In this document: positions 46,795-56,363 of the stretch, piece by piece | Numbering within the stretch: position 1 is the stretch's first letter | How the letters are laid out: the number at the start of each line of letters is the position of its first letter | DNA from: DATBJJ01 sp963750915 | GTDB taxonomy: Bacteria; Acidobacteriota; Vicinamibacteria; Vicinamibacterales; 2-12-FULL-66-21 | Length of the DNA stretch: 64,000 bases | Assembly: GCA_963750915.1 (NCBI GenBank) | Contig: CAVVSF010000008.1 | Coordinates: 124,001 to 188,000 of the forward strand | Reading direction: 5' to 3' | The notes under the pieces: generated by a model | Told to the model about the DNA's origin: nothing | Databases searched by the model: none | Seen by the model: only the letters and a program-made list of their open reading frames with translations | Position numbers and translations under genes: made by a program

Positions 46795-47610
46795 ATGTCC
46801 ACACGAAAAGCATTAGTGTCGGTGTGCCTGCTGGCACTCATGGGCGGCGCCGCGCCGCTTCACGCCCAGGCGCCGCTGCAGACCTCGTCCCGGGCGACGG
46901 GCGAGAACTATCACGTCGAGGTTTCGGGCTCGTTCTGGGCTCCGTCGCCCAGCCTCCTCATCAACAGCGAGTCGCTCGAAGGCATCCTCGGCAGCGATAT
47001 CGATCTGATCGAGGATCTCGGGGTCGAAAGGAAGTGGTTCACGCAGCTGAAGGTGGTGCTGCGGCCGGCCACGAAGCACAAGTTCCGGTTCGAGTACACG
47101 CCGATCGGCTACGAGGCCGAGAAGGTGATCGAACGCGACCTCATCTTCAACGGCATCCTGTTTCCGGTGAACATCGAGGTCGAGACCGAGCTGACGTGGC
47201 GCGCCTACCGCTTCGCCTACGAGTACGACTTCTTCTATCGTGACCGTGGCTTCGTCGGCCTCGTCCTCGAAGCCAAGTACACCGACGTCGAGGCGCAGCT
47301 GACCAATAACTTCGACTCGGAGTTCGTCCGCGCCCGCGCGCCGATCCCGGCGGTTGGCGTGATCGGCCGCGGCTACGTCGCCCCCAACATCTCGATCACC
47401 GGGGAGTTCACCTTCTTCAAGCTGCCGGAGATCGAGGAGAAATACAGCGGAAGCTACTTCGACGTCGACATCTACGGCACGGTGAATTTCATCGAGAACG
47501 TCGGCGTACAGGCAGGCTGGCGGTCGTTCGACGTCCTCTACAAGGTCGATAACGACAACGGCGATCTGCAGGTGCGCGGGTTCTACTTCGGCGGTGTCGT
47601 GAGGTTCTGA
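46795..47610 (+). CDS. Outer-membrane beta-barrel protein, unknown function
   Basis: 271 aa. Signal peptide ends at LHAQA; the rest alternates polar/hydrophobic residues like a small barrel (YHVEVSGSFWAPSPSLLI, HKFRFEYTPIGYEAEKVIER, YGTVNFIENVGVQAGWRSFD) and ends with aromatic Phe (GGVVRF), the outer-membrane insertion signal. No binding domain seen. It ends four bases from the convergent membrane glycosyltransferase-like gene. Confidence 0.8.
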   Translation: MSTRKALVSVCLLALMGGAAPLHAQAPLQTSSRATGENYHVEVSGSFWAPSPSLLINSESLEGILGSDIDLIEDLGVERKWFTQLKVVLRPATKHKFRFEYTPIGYEAEKVIERDLIFNGILFPVNIEVETELTWRAYRFAYEYDFFYRDRGFVGLVLEAKYTDVEAQLTNNFDSEFVRARAPIPAVGVIGRGYVAPNISITGEFTFFKLPEIEEKYSGSYFDVDIYGTVNFIENVGVQAGWRSFDVLYKVDNDNGDLQVRGFYFGGVVRF

Positions 47611-47614
47611 GCCC

Positions 47615-50308
47615 TCATTCGATCACCTTCACCCACACCCCCAGGAACCGCTCGTCCCGGCTCTGGGCGATCGACTCCGACGGCCGGAAGCCGGTCGTGG
47701 TCGCGGCCGTCACCATGGCCGCGCCGCGACCGGGGGCGATCGGAACCCGAACCTGCCGCTCTTCTCCGGGCGCCAGCGCGAGCGACTCGCGCCACTGCCC
47801 TGCCTCGAGCACGACCTCATTGGCTACCGGCGCGTTGCGGATCAGGAGCGTCGCCGAACTGCCCGGCCGTGACGGCTGCACGACCAGCGAACATTGGCGC
47901 GCGCCGCCGACCCAGAACGACTCGGGCTCGACGAAACAGCCGTCGTCGAGAAAGTAGACCGTCGCCGCGTCGTACTTGACCGCCCGCCGCGCGACCCGGT
48001 CGCTCACCCGCGCCTCGACGCCGACGAGCGAGACTGGCTCGACTGTCACCGATCGCAGCACGCGGCGCGCGTCTTCGTCGCCGCGGACCACCAGCGCGCG
48101 CACGGCGACCGGCAGATCGATCTCGAGCGGCGCCGGCGGGTAGGTCAGCGGCTCGCTGCGCAGCGCGAACTGATCCTGTCCGAGGCCGATCAGGAGCCAG
48201 CCGCCCGGGCCGCGCGTCCGCGCCGAGATGCGGTACCGCCCCGCCGGCAGGCTCGGAAGCGACACCATCGGCTGTTCGTCGCGGCCGCGTCCCCCGCCGC
48301 CGCGCGACGCCGCTTCGATGCGCATCATCGCCAGGAGCGTGGCCCGATCGACGGGCCCGGGCGGCGACAGCGTCACGGGCACCAGCCGCGGCTCCTCTGC
48401 GAGCCGCCTCAGTGCCGCCAGCTGCGCCGGTGCCGGTGAGAGTGTCTCCGTCCGCTTCACCCCCCACGTGACGCCGACCGCTACCATGAACGCGATCGCG
48501 CCGGCGGCGGCGACCGCGGTAGCGTAGCGGATGACATCGCGAAGGGCGGGCAGCGCGGACAACGCACGTAACGCGAGGAACGCCGCCGTCAGGATCGCCG
48601 CCCAGATCGCGACGTCGCGCGCGAAGATGCCCTCCTGCCCCCGGTACCACACCGGCAGCCCTTCGCCGAGCGGCACGAGGCTCGAAGCCCAGTCGAGCCA
48701 GAGCGCGGTCGTTTCCCGCGTGTTGTAGGCGAGGCGGCCGCCGTCGATCGTCACGAGCAGCACCGACATCGCCGCCGTCATCGCCAGCGCGGCGGCCGCG
48801 ACGACTCGCGTGGCGCGGTGGCCGGCGCTCGCCCAGAGCACGGCGCACGGAATCGCCAGCAGGAACACCGCGGGGTTGGCAAATCGTGCCGGCGCGCTCC
48901 ACCCCGCCCACCACATGGCGTAGCTGGTCGCGGTCACGAGGTACGGGACGATGACGAACAACAGCTCGAGCGCCAGGCGGCGGCCGCCGGGCGCGCCATC
49001 GATCTCAGTCCGCCGCCGCAGCATCAGGATCAGGCCGGCGAATCCAAACAGCAGCACCGGCGCGTTGGCAACCAGCCCGAAACGCTGATCGAACAGCAGG
49101 CCGGTGAGGCCGCCGGGGACGAAGGCGAGCGAGAAGTCGCGGGTCGAGCCGTAGGGCGCCGACGGATCGAGTCGGCCATAGATCACGAAGAAGAACGACA
49201 GCCACGCTACCGCGCTGACGATCGGCACGCTGAGAAAAGCCGCCGCCTTGGCCGCCGGGTTCTTCGTCAGCGGCAGCCGCAGCAGCACCAGCGCGCCGAC
49301 GCAGCCGGCGAGGAGCGCGAACCGGCTGTGCATCCACGGCAGCAGGGCCAGCGCCGCGCCGTGCAGGAGCCACGGGCGGACCGACGTCGCGCCCGAGCCG
49401 CGCTCCTCGCCGGCGCGGAGGATCGCCCACACGCCGGTCAGCGCGATCACGCCGCCAGGACCGTCGGGATAGACGCTGAAGCTGTGGAAGATCGCCGTCG
49501 CCGACAACGTGACCGCAGCCCAGCCGAACCAGGCGGCGTCGGTCCGCCGCGTCGCCAGATCGCCAAGGTGCCAGGCCAGCGCGCTGCCGCACGCCGCCAC
49601 CACGATCAGCAGCAGAACGACCGCGCGGTAGCCGCCGATGGCAAACGCCGGCGCGACCATCGCCGACAAGCCGGGGGCATGGATCGAATAGATCTCGCCG
49701 TCGCGTCCGCGTTGAATGTAGTGCGGCGGCAGTGCGCCGCCGAAGTAGGCGTGGTAGTCGCCTCGGCGATGATTGTTCTCGATCTTTAGATCGCGATCGA
49801 GCAGCAGGCTCTGCGTGATCACCAGGTAGTGCGGCTCGTCTCCGCCCGGCACGGAGGGCGACACGAACCACGCCGACGCCAGAAAGATGGCACATGCCAG
49901 GCCTCCCGCCGTCAACCGCGGGCTCGCCCGCAGCCACTCGCCGGCGCTGCCCGCCGACAACCGCGGCCATGCTCGCGCGATGCCCGGCCACAGCACGAGC
50001 AGGGCGACGCCCGCCCAGACGAACGCGTGAATCGCGCCGGCCCACATCAGGACGGGCGGCGGCAGGTCAATCGGGAGCCACGGCAGCAGGATCAGGAGGA
50101 GCAGCCAGACCGGCGTCAGCGGCAGCGCCGCGCGTGCCGCCGCGACGACGGCAAGGCCGGCGATCGCAACCACGATCAGCGCACCCGCCGAGACCGGCAG
50201 CAGCGCGATGCGCGGGCCGTCGGGTGTCGCCACGGCCAGGGTGGCCTGTGACAGCCAGGCTGCGACGGTCGTGAGCAGCACGGCTGCAGGCAGGGCGAGG
50301 CGGGTCAT
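47615..50308 (-). CDS. Large polytopic GT-C-like membrane protein with C-terminal beta domain
   Basis: 897 aa. The first ~600 residues hold roughly a dozen membrane helices; an acidic/His loop GGDEPHYLVITQSLLLDRDL follows the third or fourth helix, the position of the catalytic Asp in GT-C (ArnT/PMT-like) glycosyltransferases. The last ~270 residues are soluble, beta-rich and probably periplasmic. The acceptor and donor cannot be told. It is divergent from another GT-C-like protein 49 bases away, suggesting a linked envelope glycan function. Confidence 0.72.
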   Translation of the reverse strand: MTRLALPAAVLLTTVAAWLSQATLAVATPDGPRIALLPVSAGALIVVAIAGLAVVAAARAALPLTPVWLLLLILLPWLPIDLPPPVLMWAGAIHAFVWAGVALLVLWPGIARAWPRLSAGSAGEWLRASPRLTAGGLACAIFLASAWFVSPSVPGGDEPHYLVITQSLLLDRDLKIENNHRRGDYHAYFGGALPPHYIQRGRDGEIYSIHAPGLSAMVAPAFAIGGYRAVVLLLIVVAACGSALAWHLGDLATRRTDAAWFGWAAVTLSATAIFHSFSVYPDGPGGVIALTGVWAILRAGEERGSGATSVRPWLLHGAALALLPWMHSRFALLAGCVGALVLLRLPLTKNPAAKAAAFLSVPIVSAVAWLSFFFVIYGRLDPSAPYGSTRDFSLAFVPGGLTGLLFDQRFGLVANAPVLLFGFAGLILMLRRRTEIDGAPGGRRLALELLFVIVPYLVTATSYAMWWAGWSAPARFANPAVFLLAIPCAVLWASAGHRATRVVAAAALAMTAAMSVLLVTIDGGRLAYNTRETTALWLDWASSLVPLGEGLPVWYRGQEGIFARDVAIWAAILTAAFLALRALSALPALRDVIRYATAVAAAGAIAFMVAVGVTWGVKRTETLSPAPAQLAALRRLAEEPRLVPVTLSPPGPVDRATLLAMMRIEAASRGGGGRGRDEQPMVSLPSLPAGRYRISARTRGPGGWLLIGLGQDQFALRSEPLTYPPAPLEIDLPVAVRALVVRGDEDARRVLRSVTVEPVSLVGVEARVSDRVARRAVKYDAATVYFLDDGCFVEPESFWVGGARQCSLVVQPSRPGSSATLLIRNAPVANEVVLEAGQWRESLALAPGEERQVRVPIAPGRGAAMVTAATTTGFRPSESIAQSRDERFLGVWVKVIE

Positions 50309-50357
50309 GTAGAATGCCGGTCAATTCTACAGACAATCCAGGGTTGCCCCTACACCG

Positions 50358-52076
50358 ATGCCCGCATTGATGGAAGAGTCATCGTCTGCCCGAACTTCGC
50401 CCGTTCCCCGGCCCCTGCATCCGCGGCAGTGGATCATCCTCTGGACGCTGGCCGTCGCCGCCGCCATCGTCATGACCTGGCCGCTGGCGTCGGGTCTCGG
50501 GAGCCTCGGTCGGACCGCCAACTCCGGCGACGGCCGCTTCGCGGTATGGAACGTGGCCTGGGTCGCACACGCGCTGACGACGGACCCGCTGCGGGTCTAC
50601 GACGCCAACATCTTCCATCCTCACGAGCGCACGCTCGCCTACTCGGAAGCCAATCTCGGCGCCGGCGTCCTCGCCATCCCCGCCTGGCTGGCGACGAAGA
50701 ATCCGTATACCGCGCACAACACGGTCGTGCTGTTCGGGTTCGCCGCGTCTGTCGTCTTCACCTGGCTGCTGGCCCGTCGGCTCGTCGGCGACGGCGCCGC
50801 GGCGGCGACGGCGGCCGCGCTGTTCGCGTTCTGCCCCTACGTCTTTGCCCACACGGCCCACATCCAGCTGGTGATGATCGCGGGCATCCCGATGTGCATG
50901 CTCGCCTTCCACGCCCTGGTCGACGACCCGACGCCGCGGCGAGCCGGGCTGCTCGCGGCCGCCCTGGCGGCGCAGGCGCTGTCGTGCGCCTATTACGGCG
51001 TCTCGGTCGGCCTCACGATCGGCTACGGGACGCTCTTCTATGCCTGGTCGCGCCGCCTGTGGTCGTCGCCCCGCTACTGGATCGCGATCGCCATTGCCGC
51101 CGTCGGCTCGGTTGCGATCGTGCTGCCGTTCTTCCTGCCGTTCCTGTCGATCCAGAACGAGACCGGCTTCGCCCGTTCACTCGACGACGCCCGCCACTGG
51201 TCGGCCTACGTCCGTTCGTACCTCGCCTCCGGTTCGCACGCGCACGAGTGGATGCTGCCGCTGATCAAGGACTGGAACTCGGCCGTCCTCTTTCCCGGCT
51301 TTCTCGGCCTCATCCTGGCACTCGCCGGCACGGTGATCGCCTGGCGGCGAACGAATCCTGGCAGCGCTGCCTGGTCACGTGATCGGGAAACGGCCGTTCT
51401 CTACGGATCGGTCGCAGTACTGACGTTCTGGGCGACGCTCGGACCGCGCGCCGGCCTCTACACCGTTTTCTACCACGTCATCCCGGTGTTCTCGTTCCTC
51501 CGCGCGCCGGAGCGCATGGGCACCGTGGTCATGCTGTGCGTCGCCGTGCTCGCGGCGTTTGCCGTCCGTGCGCTCGGCGACCGGTGGCCAACTCGCCGCC
51601 TCGCCGTCGGCGCCGCCGCCTGTCTCGCCGTACTGCTCGAAATCAACGACGTGCCGTTCAACTGGCGGGCGGACGTGCTGCCGCCCCAGCCCTATCGCGT
51701 CCTGGCACAGATGCCGCGCGGCGCGGTCGCCGAGTTTCCGTTCCACGGCCGGCGCATCGACTTCCACCTCCACACCCGCTACATGCTGAACTCGACGGCG
51801 CACTGGCAGCCGCTCGTGAACGGCTACAGCGACCACATCCCGGCCGACTTCCGCGAGTCGGCGCCCGTGCTCGGGACTTTTCCGTCCGGCCACGCCTTCG
51901 AAGACCTGCGCGCCCGCCGCGTCCGCTACATCACGATCAACCGCGGCCCGAACGGCTACGGCCGGGTCGAAGGGCCGCTGGTCATGGAGAGGCTGCAACC
52001 GTACATGGAACATCTGCGGCCGGTCGCTGACGACGGCGAAGTGGCGATCTTTGAAGTGGTGAGCTGGCCGCGGTGA
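50358..52076 (+). CDS. Polytopic GT-C-like membrane protein
   Basis: 572 aa with about 11 membrane segments (LWTLAVAAAIVMTWPLASG, FAASVVFTWLLARRLV, WIAIAIAAVGSVAIVLPFF and others). The first external loop reads NSGDGRFAVWNVAWVAHAL with an Asp where GT-C enzymes place the catalytic acid; a later loop has FSFLRAPERMG. The C-terminal ~150 residues are soluble (VAEFPFHGRRIDFHLHTRYM). Similar proteins are annotated as hypothetical glycosyltransferases. Divergent from the 897 aa protein. Confidence 0.7.
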   Translation: MPALMEESSSARTSPVPRPLHPRQWIILWTLAVAAAIVMTWPLASGLGSLGRTANSGDGRFAVWNVAWVAHALTTDPLRVYDANIFHPHERTLAYSEANLGAGVLAIPAWLATKNPYTAHNTVVLFGFAASVVFTWLLARRLVGDGAAAATAAALFAFCPYVFAHTAHIQLVMIAGIPMCMLAFHALVDDPTPRRAGLLAAALAAQALSCAYYGVSVGLTIGYGTLFYAWSRRLWSSPRYWIAIAIAAVGSVAIVLPFFLPFLSIQNETGFARSLDDARHWSAYVRSYLASGSHAHEWMLPLIKDWNSAVLFPGFLGLILALAGTVIAWRRTNPGSAAWSRDRETAVLYGSVAVLTFWATLGPRAGLYTVFYHVIPVFSFLRAPERMGTVVMLCVAVLAAFAVRALGDRWPTRRLAVGAAACLAVLLEINDVPFNWRADVLPPQPYRVLAQMPRGAVAEFPFHGRRIDFHLHTRYMLNSTAHWQPLVNGYSDHIPADFRESAPVLGTFPSGHAFEDLRARRVRYITINRGPNGYGRVEGPLVMERLQPYMEHLRPVADDGEVAIFEVVSWPR

Positions 52077-52082
52077 GCTGGG

Positions 52083-52121
52083 GACAACTTCGAAGTTCGA
52101 ATTTCGACCTTCGAACTTTCT
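52083..52121. repeat. TTCGAA-word inverted repeat between convergent genes
   Basis: ACTTCGAAGTTCGAA and TTCGACCTTCGAACTTT form an imperfect inverted repeat, in the same style as 18184-18308. It probably ends transcripts from the GT-C-like gene and the transglycosylase gene. Confidence 0.65.
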
Positions 52122-52124
52122 TCC

Positions 52125-54275
52125 TCAGTTCCCAGAGGCTTTCACGGGAATCGGGCGGCCGCCGCCCTTGCCATAGAGCTGGCGGTAGTCTTCGGCGGTG
52201 CCGAGGATGCGCTTGACGTAGTTCTGGGTCTCGGGGAACGGGATGTCGTCGATGAACTCGTCCTCGTCGAGGCCCGGGCGCTCCGCCTTCCAGCGGACGA
52301 CGCGGTTCTCGCCGGCGTTGTAGCTGGCGAGGGCGTAGTAGGCGCCGCCGAACTGGGCGACGAGGCGCGAGAAGTACAGCGTGCCGAGGCGCACGTTGGT
52401 CTCGGGATTGGTCAGCATCGGGGTCGTGAATCGACGGATCCCGATCGAGCTCGCGAGACGGCGGCCGGTGGCCGGCACGATCTGCATCAGCCCCCAGGCG
52501 TTGGCGGCGGAGCGAATCTCCGGATCGAACGTCGACTCCTGCGCGATCAGCGCCGCGACCAGATACGGGTCGAGGTCGCGCGCCGCCGCATGCTTCCGAA
52601 TCAGGTCCCAGTAAGTCAGCGGAAAGATGACCTGGAGGATCTCCCGCGGCAGCGTCTGGTCGGCGGCGAGAAAGTGCGGATAGGCCCGCCGCATCAGCGT
52701 GATCGCCCGCCGCAGCTCTCCCTTGCGGTGGTAGGCCCACGCAATCGTCGCCTCGACGACCGGCGACGTGCCCGACGTCCGCTGCACGTGGCGCAATTCG
52801 TTCAGCGCGTCGTCGTACAACTCCGCCGCCAGCAGCAGGCGAATCAGATCGGCGGTTGACGGTTCACCCGCCGGCGACGCCGACGGCCTGGCTGCCGGCA
52901 CGGCGTCACTTGCCAGGCGGGTCCGCGCCTGGCGCGGCAGGGCGCGCTCGGCGAGGCGGCCGTAATACGAGTTGGCGTAGTCGGTGAAGACGAGCTGCAT
53001 CCGCGCCTGCGCACTCTCGCCGGCGGCGAGCTTGCCATGCGAACGTGCCGACCAATACAGGAAGGACGGTCGATAGTCGGAGCGCGGGAAGCCGGTAGCC
53101 GCCTTCTCGAACACCCGTACCGTGTTGGCGTAGTCTCCGTTCTTGTAGCTCCACCACCCCGCCTTCCACGCGGCCCGTTCGGCGCGCGGGCCGGTGGGGA
53201 ACTTCTCGTAGAGCTCGGCGAAGGCCGCGGCCGCGCTTTCGTCGTCGTTCTCGAGGATGTAGTAGGTGCCGAGGTTGTTCAAGGCCTCCTCGGACCACGA
53301 GCTGTCGGGGAATTCGTTGACGAGCGCGCGCGTCTGCGCCAGGAACTCGTCGTTCCGTCCGAGGCCCCGCAGCGCGCTGAGCATGAAGAACCGCGCTTCC
53401 GCCTGGCGGGCGCCGCGATCGAGCCACGGCCGCAGACGATCGACCGCCTGCTGGTAGCGCTGGAGGAAGTGGTCCGATTCGGCGATGCGCAGCTCGGCGA
53501 GCTCCTTGTCGTCGCCCGAGAGCTCCGGCTGGAGCGCCGCGAACGCGGTCCGCGCGTCGGCGTAGCGGCGGGCGCCGTACAGCTGGACGGCGCGTCCGAG
53601 ATCGGCCTTGTAGCTCTGGCGGACGATGAGATCGCGCAGCGGCTCGAGGTCGGCCGCGGCCGCGATGGCTGAATCGGTCAGCGGATACTCGTAATAGATG
53701 CGAAGCAGCGCCTCGGCCGCCTTCTTGCGGTCGCCGGCCGCGCGCGCGGCGTCGGCCAGCTTCCGCAGAATCTGGTCGGTCACGATCTGCTTGTCAGCGG
53801 CAAGACGCTCGTAGACGCCGAGCGCCCGCGCATGATCGCCCAGCGCGGTCGCCGCTTCGGCCGTCGCGAGATCCACGGCGGTCGGGAGATAGCCGTCGGC
53901 GCCGCCCCGCTTGATCGAAGCGAACGTGTCGCGCGCCTCTGCCGGGCGGGACAGCCGCAGCTGCGCCAGGCCCTTGTAATACGCGGCGTAGCCAGCGAGC
54001 GGCGTCGACGTGAAGGCGGGACGGCTGGCGAGCGTCAACGCCCGCTCGAAGTCGCCGGCGCCGATCGCGGCGGCCGCCTGCGCCAGCGGTTCGTAGGTCG
54101 TGGCGGCGCGCGTCATCGCCGGCGAGTCGGCCGGCACGAGCCAGAGCTCGCTCGGATTCTTCGGCAGCGGCGGATGCGCCGTCGGCGCGAGCTGGCCGGC
54201 CGGCCGCGGCGCGGCGACGAGCACGGCAGCCGCCGTCAGCAGACCCGAAACCGCGATCCTCGCTCGTCGCATCAT
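52125..54275 (-). CDS. Soluble lytic murein transglycosylase (Slt-type) with TPR-like superhelix
   Basis: 716 aa periplasmic enzyme. Signal peptide near residues 1-28 (VSGLLTAAAVLVAAPRPAG). Residues about 60-520 are TPR-like helical repeats (FERALTLASRPAF, LNNLGTYYILENDDESAAAA), and the C-terminal SLT domain has catalytic Glu in LIAQESTFDPEIRSAANAWG, then LMQIVPATG and YALASYNAGENRVVRW. It starts with ATGATG overlapping the upstream stop (TGATG), so it is coupled to the GAF/coiled-coil gene. Confidence 0.93.
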   Translation of the reverse strand: MMRRARIAVSGLLTAAAVLVAAPRPAGQLAPTAHPPLPKNPSELWLVPADSPAMTRAATTYEPLAQAAAAIGAGDFERALTLASRPAFTSTPLAGYAAYYKGLAQLRLSRPAEARDTFASIKRGGADGYLPTAVDLATAEAATALGDHARALGVYERLAADKQIVTDQILRKLADAARAAGDRKKAAEALLRIYYEYPLTDSAIAAAADLEPLRDLIVRQSYKADLGRAVQLYGARRYADARTAFAALQPELSGDDKELAELRIAESDHFLQRYQQAVDRLRPWLDRGARQAEARFFMLSALRGLGRNDEFLAQTRALVNEFPDSSWSEEALNNLGTYYILENDDESAAAAFAELYEKFPTGPRAERAAWKAGWWSYKNGDYANTVRVFEKAATGFPRSDYRPSFLYWSARSHGKLAAGESAQARMQLVFTDYANSYYGRLAERALPRQARTRLASDAVPAARPSASPAGEPSTADLIRLLLAAELYDDALNELRHVQRTSGTSPVVEATIAWAYHRKGELRRAITLMRRAYPHFLAADQTLPREILQVIFPLTYWDLIRKHAAARDLDPYLVAALIAQESTFDPEIRSAANAWGLMQIVPATGRRLASSIGIRRFTTPMLTNPETNVRLGTLYFSRLVAQFGGAYYALASYNAGENRVVRWKAERPGLDEDEFIDDIPFPETQNYVKRILGTAEDYRQLYGKGGGRPIPVKASGN

Positions 54276-55897
54276 CAGGCCGACCCCAGCAGCGCCGAAT
54301 CTCCGTCGGCAAGCGTGTGCACGAGCTCGTCGTGGAAGAACGCGCTCCGGCGCGCGATCGATGGCGACACGCGCTCTTCGAACAGGTGGCGCGCGCGGTC
54401 GATCTCCGGCCGCAGGCGGGCGAGCAGGTCGCGCTTCTCGCGCCCGAGCCGCACCGCCGACTCGTTGTACAGCTTGATCTCCGACACCAGCAGTCGCGCA
54501 TAACGCCGCGCGCTGCTCTCGTCGTCGGCGCCGGGACCGTTTGCGGCGCCGCCGGCTCGTGACGCCTGCAGCGCCTGCGACGTCCGGCTGGCGGTGATCT
54601 GCGACAGGCAGGTCGACGCGTGCGCCGCGAGCACCTGCATCGCGCCGGGCCACGTCGCGCGCTCGCCCGCGCCGTCGCCCGCCGTCCCGGCGTCGGCATA
54701 GAGCACCGCGACGCTCTGGCCGCCCACCGTGACAGGAACGGCCAGCCCGAACCGATCGGGGGAAAGGGCGGCGAACGCGGGGGCCGGCTCGGTGGTCGTC
54801 GAAACGACGTTCACCGTGGAGACGGCCTTGCCGATGAGACCGGCCAGCGGCAGCCGCTGATTTGCCGGCGCGTTGATACCCGACGCGCGCCAGACCTGCG
54901 CGTCGCCGCCCTGGACGATCAGCACCGCCGTGCGCGGTGCGAAGGCGCCGGCAGCCGTCGTCAAGGCGGTGAGTGCGTCGGACAGGGACTGGGCCGAATC
55001 GATCGTGCGAATGGCGGCGAGAAGCCGCTCGGCAAACTCGATCGTCGCCTCGCCGGTTCCGGCCGTCGTCGAAGCGGCAGACATCGCCGACTGCGCCTGC
55101 CGTTCGGCGACGGTCGCCCGCGCCTCGTCGCGCTCCCGCGACGCGGCAGCGAGGGCGTTCGTCAGCTCGGCGGCGCTGCGCTGCGAGTTTTCGAGCTCCG
55201 CCGCGGCGGCACGGGCGCGCTCGAGATCGATTGTGAGCGACGACGCGCGATCGCGTTCGGCGGCAATCTCGGCGGCGTGCCGCGTCCGCTCGGTGTCGAG
55301 GTCGTGCTGGAGACTGGCGCGAACGGCGTCGAGCTCACCCGCGAGCCGGGCCCGTTCCTGATCGAGCGCGCTGGCGGCACTCGCCTTTTCCGCCTCGAGT
55401 GCCGTACTGGCGCGCGCCCGTTCGGCTTCGAGCTCTTCGCGTACGCGGGTCGTCGCGTCTTCGACGGCGCGGCGGAGATCATCCTGGAACGAGGACTGGA
55501 GTTCCTGCTTCAGTGAGGCGTCGCGCTCTGCCACGGCGCGTTCGGCGGCTTCGTCGAGTTCGCCGCGCAGTCGCGCCATCTCTTCGAGGAGATGATCGTC
55601 GGCCTGCGTCTGCTGCTGTTCGAGCTCCCGCTCGAGGCGCTGTTCCCATTCCTTGCGGGAGGCCTCGAGCTTCGCGCTCCATTCGTCGTCTTTCGCCTGG
55701 CTCGCGGCGCGCGCTGCCTCGGCCGTGCGTTCGGCGACGAGCGCTTCGGCATGCTGCCGGGCCTCCGCCACCGCTGCCTCGCGCTCGGCCCCCAGCCGCG
55801 TAGTGAGCCGGGTCAGCTCGGCTTCGAAGTCGGACTGCAGCCGAGTACAGATCGCGTTGACTGCATGACGAAGCTCGTCATCGGGCATTTCAGGCAT
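54275..55897 (-). CDS. Coiled-coil protein with C-terminal GAF-like domain
   Basis: 540 aa. Residues about 15-270 are an uninterrupted Glu/Ala/Arg coiled coil; about 285-420 look like a GAF domain (DALTALTTAAGAFAPRTAVL, FGLAVPVTVGGQSVAVLYAD); the rest is helical (RYARLLVSEIKLYNESAVRL). No signal peptide, so cytoplasmic. Function unknown; a scaffold or sensor is possible. Coupled to the transglycosylase, and its start faces the tmRNA promoter region. Confidence 0.75.
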   Translation of the reverse strand: MPEMPDDELRHAVNAICTRLQSDFEAELTRLTTRLGAEREAAVAEARQHAEALVAERTAEAARAASQAKDDEWSAKLEASRKEWEQRLERELEQQQTQADDHLLEEMARLRGELDEAAERAVAERDASLKQELQSSFQDDLRRAVEDATTRVREELEAERARASTALEAEKASAASALDQERARLAGELDAVRASLQHDLDTERTRHAAEIAAERDRASSLTIDLERARAAAAELENSQRSAAELTNALAAASRERDEARATVAERQAQSAMSAASTTAGTGEATIEFAERLLAAIRTIDSAQSLSDALTALTTAAGAFAPRTAVLIVQGGDAQVWRASGINAPANQRLPLAGLIGKAVSTVNVVSTTTEPAPAFAALSPDRFGLAVPVTVGGQSVAVLYADAGTAGDGAGERATWPGAMQVLAAHASTCLSQITASRTSQALQASRAGGAANGPGADDESSARRYARLLVSEIKLYNESAVRLGREKRDLLARLRPEIDRARHLFEERVSPSIARRSAFFHDELVHTLADGDSALLGSA

Positions 55898-55962
55898 TAT
55901 CGGGACCGTTCAGAGCCAAGTCAAGGGTTACGGATGGGCGCAACTTCAAGCCCGACAACGGT

Positions 55963-55991
55963 TTGACGAGAGGGAGCAGGGCGCGTACAAT
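55963..55991 (+). promoter_or_regulatory. Sigma-70-type promoter of tmRNA
   Basis: TTGACG (55963-55968), 17-base spacer, TACAAT (55986-55991). Expected transcription start lies about ten bases before the mature tmRNA 5' end, consistent with RNase P trimming. Confidence 0.85.
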
Positions 55992-56010
55992 GGTAGGTCT
56001 GGCTCGCCAC

Positions 56011-56363
56011 GGGGGCGACTTAGATTCGACGGAGATATGGTTTCGCAGGATGCGTGCCGAGGACCATCCCCCTCGTTAATCAGATGGAAAACAACCTAAC
56101 TGCGGACACGCAGCTCGCACTCGCAGCCTAAGAACCTGTGAGCGTCTCCTCCGGTCAGCCTGTGGGCCGGTACGAGATGTCAAATTAGCAGGCTGGTCGC
56201 CGACGCGTTGTTCCGGACGTCGGTGACGAGACTACCCGGGGCTGGCTGCCGGCGATTCTTCGCAGCTTCTCGACGCCGGGAGTGAGATTTTAGAAGCTGA
56301 TACGCACCGTAGATTCCTGCGAGGATGTATTTTCGGACCCGGGTGCGAATCCCGGCGCCTCCA
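56011..56363 (+). ncRNA. ssrA: tmRNA
   Basis: About 353 bases. 5' GGGGGCG pairs with 3' CGCCTCC (one G-U) as the tRNA-like acceptor; GGGGGCGACTTAGATTCGAC is the usual tmRNA start. The T-arm is CCGGG-TGCGAAT-CCCGG. The tag frame encodes ENNLTADTQLALAA and stops at TAA 56129-56131; the resume codon is uncertain. The ALAA end is the protease recognition signal. CCA is not encoded, unlike tRNA-Val. tmRNA rescues stalled ribosomes with SmpB. Confidence 0.95.
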
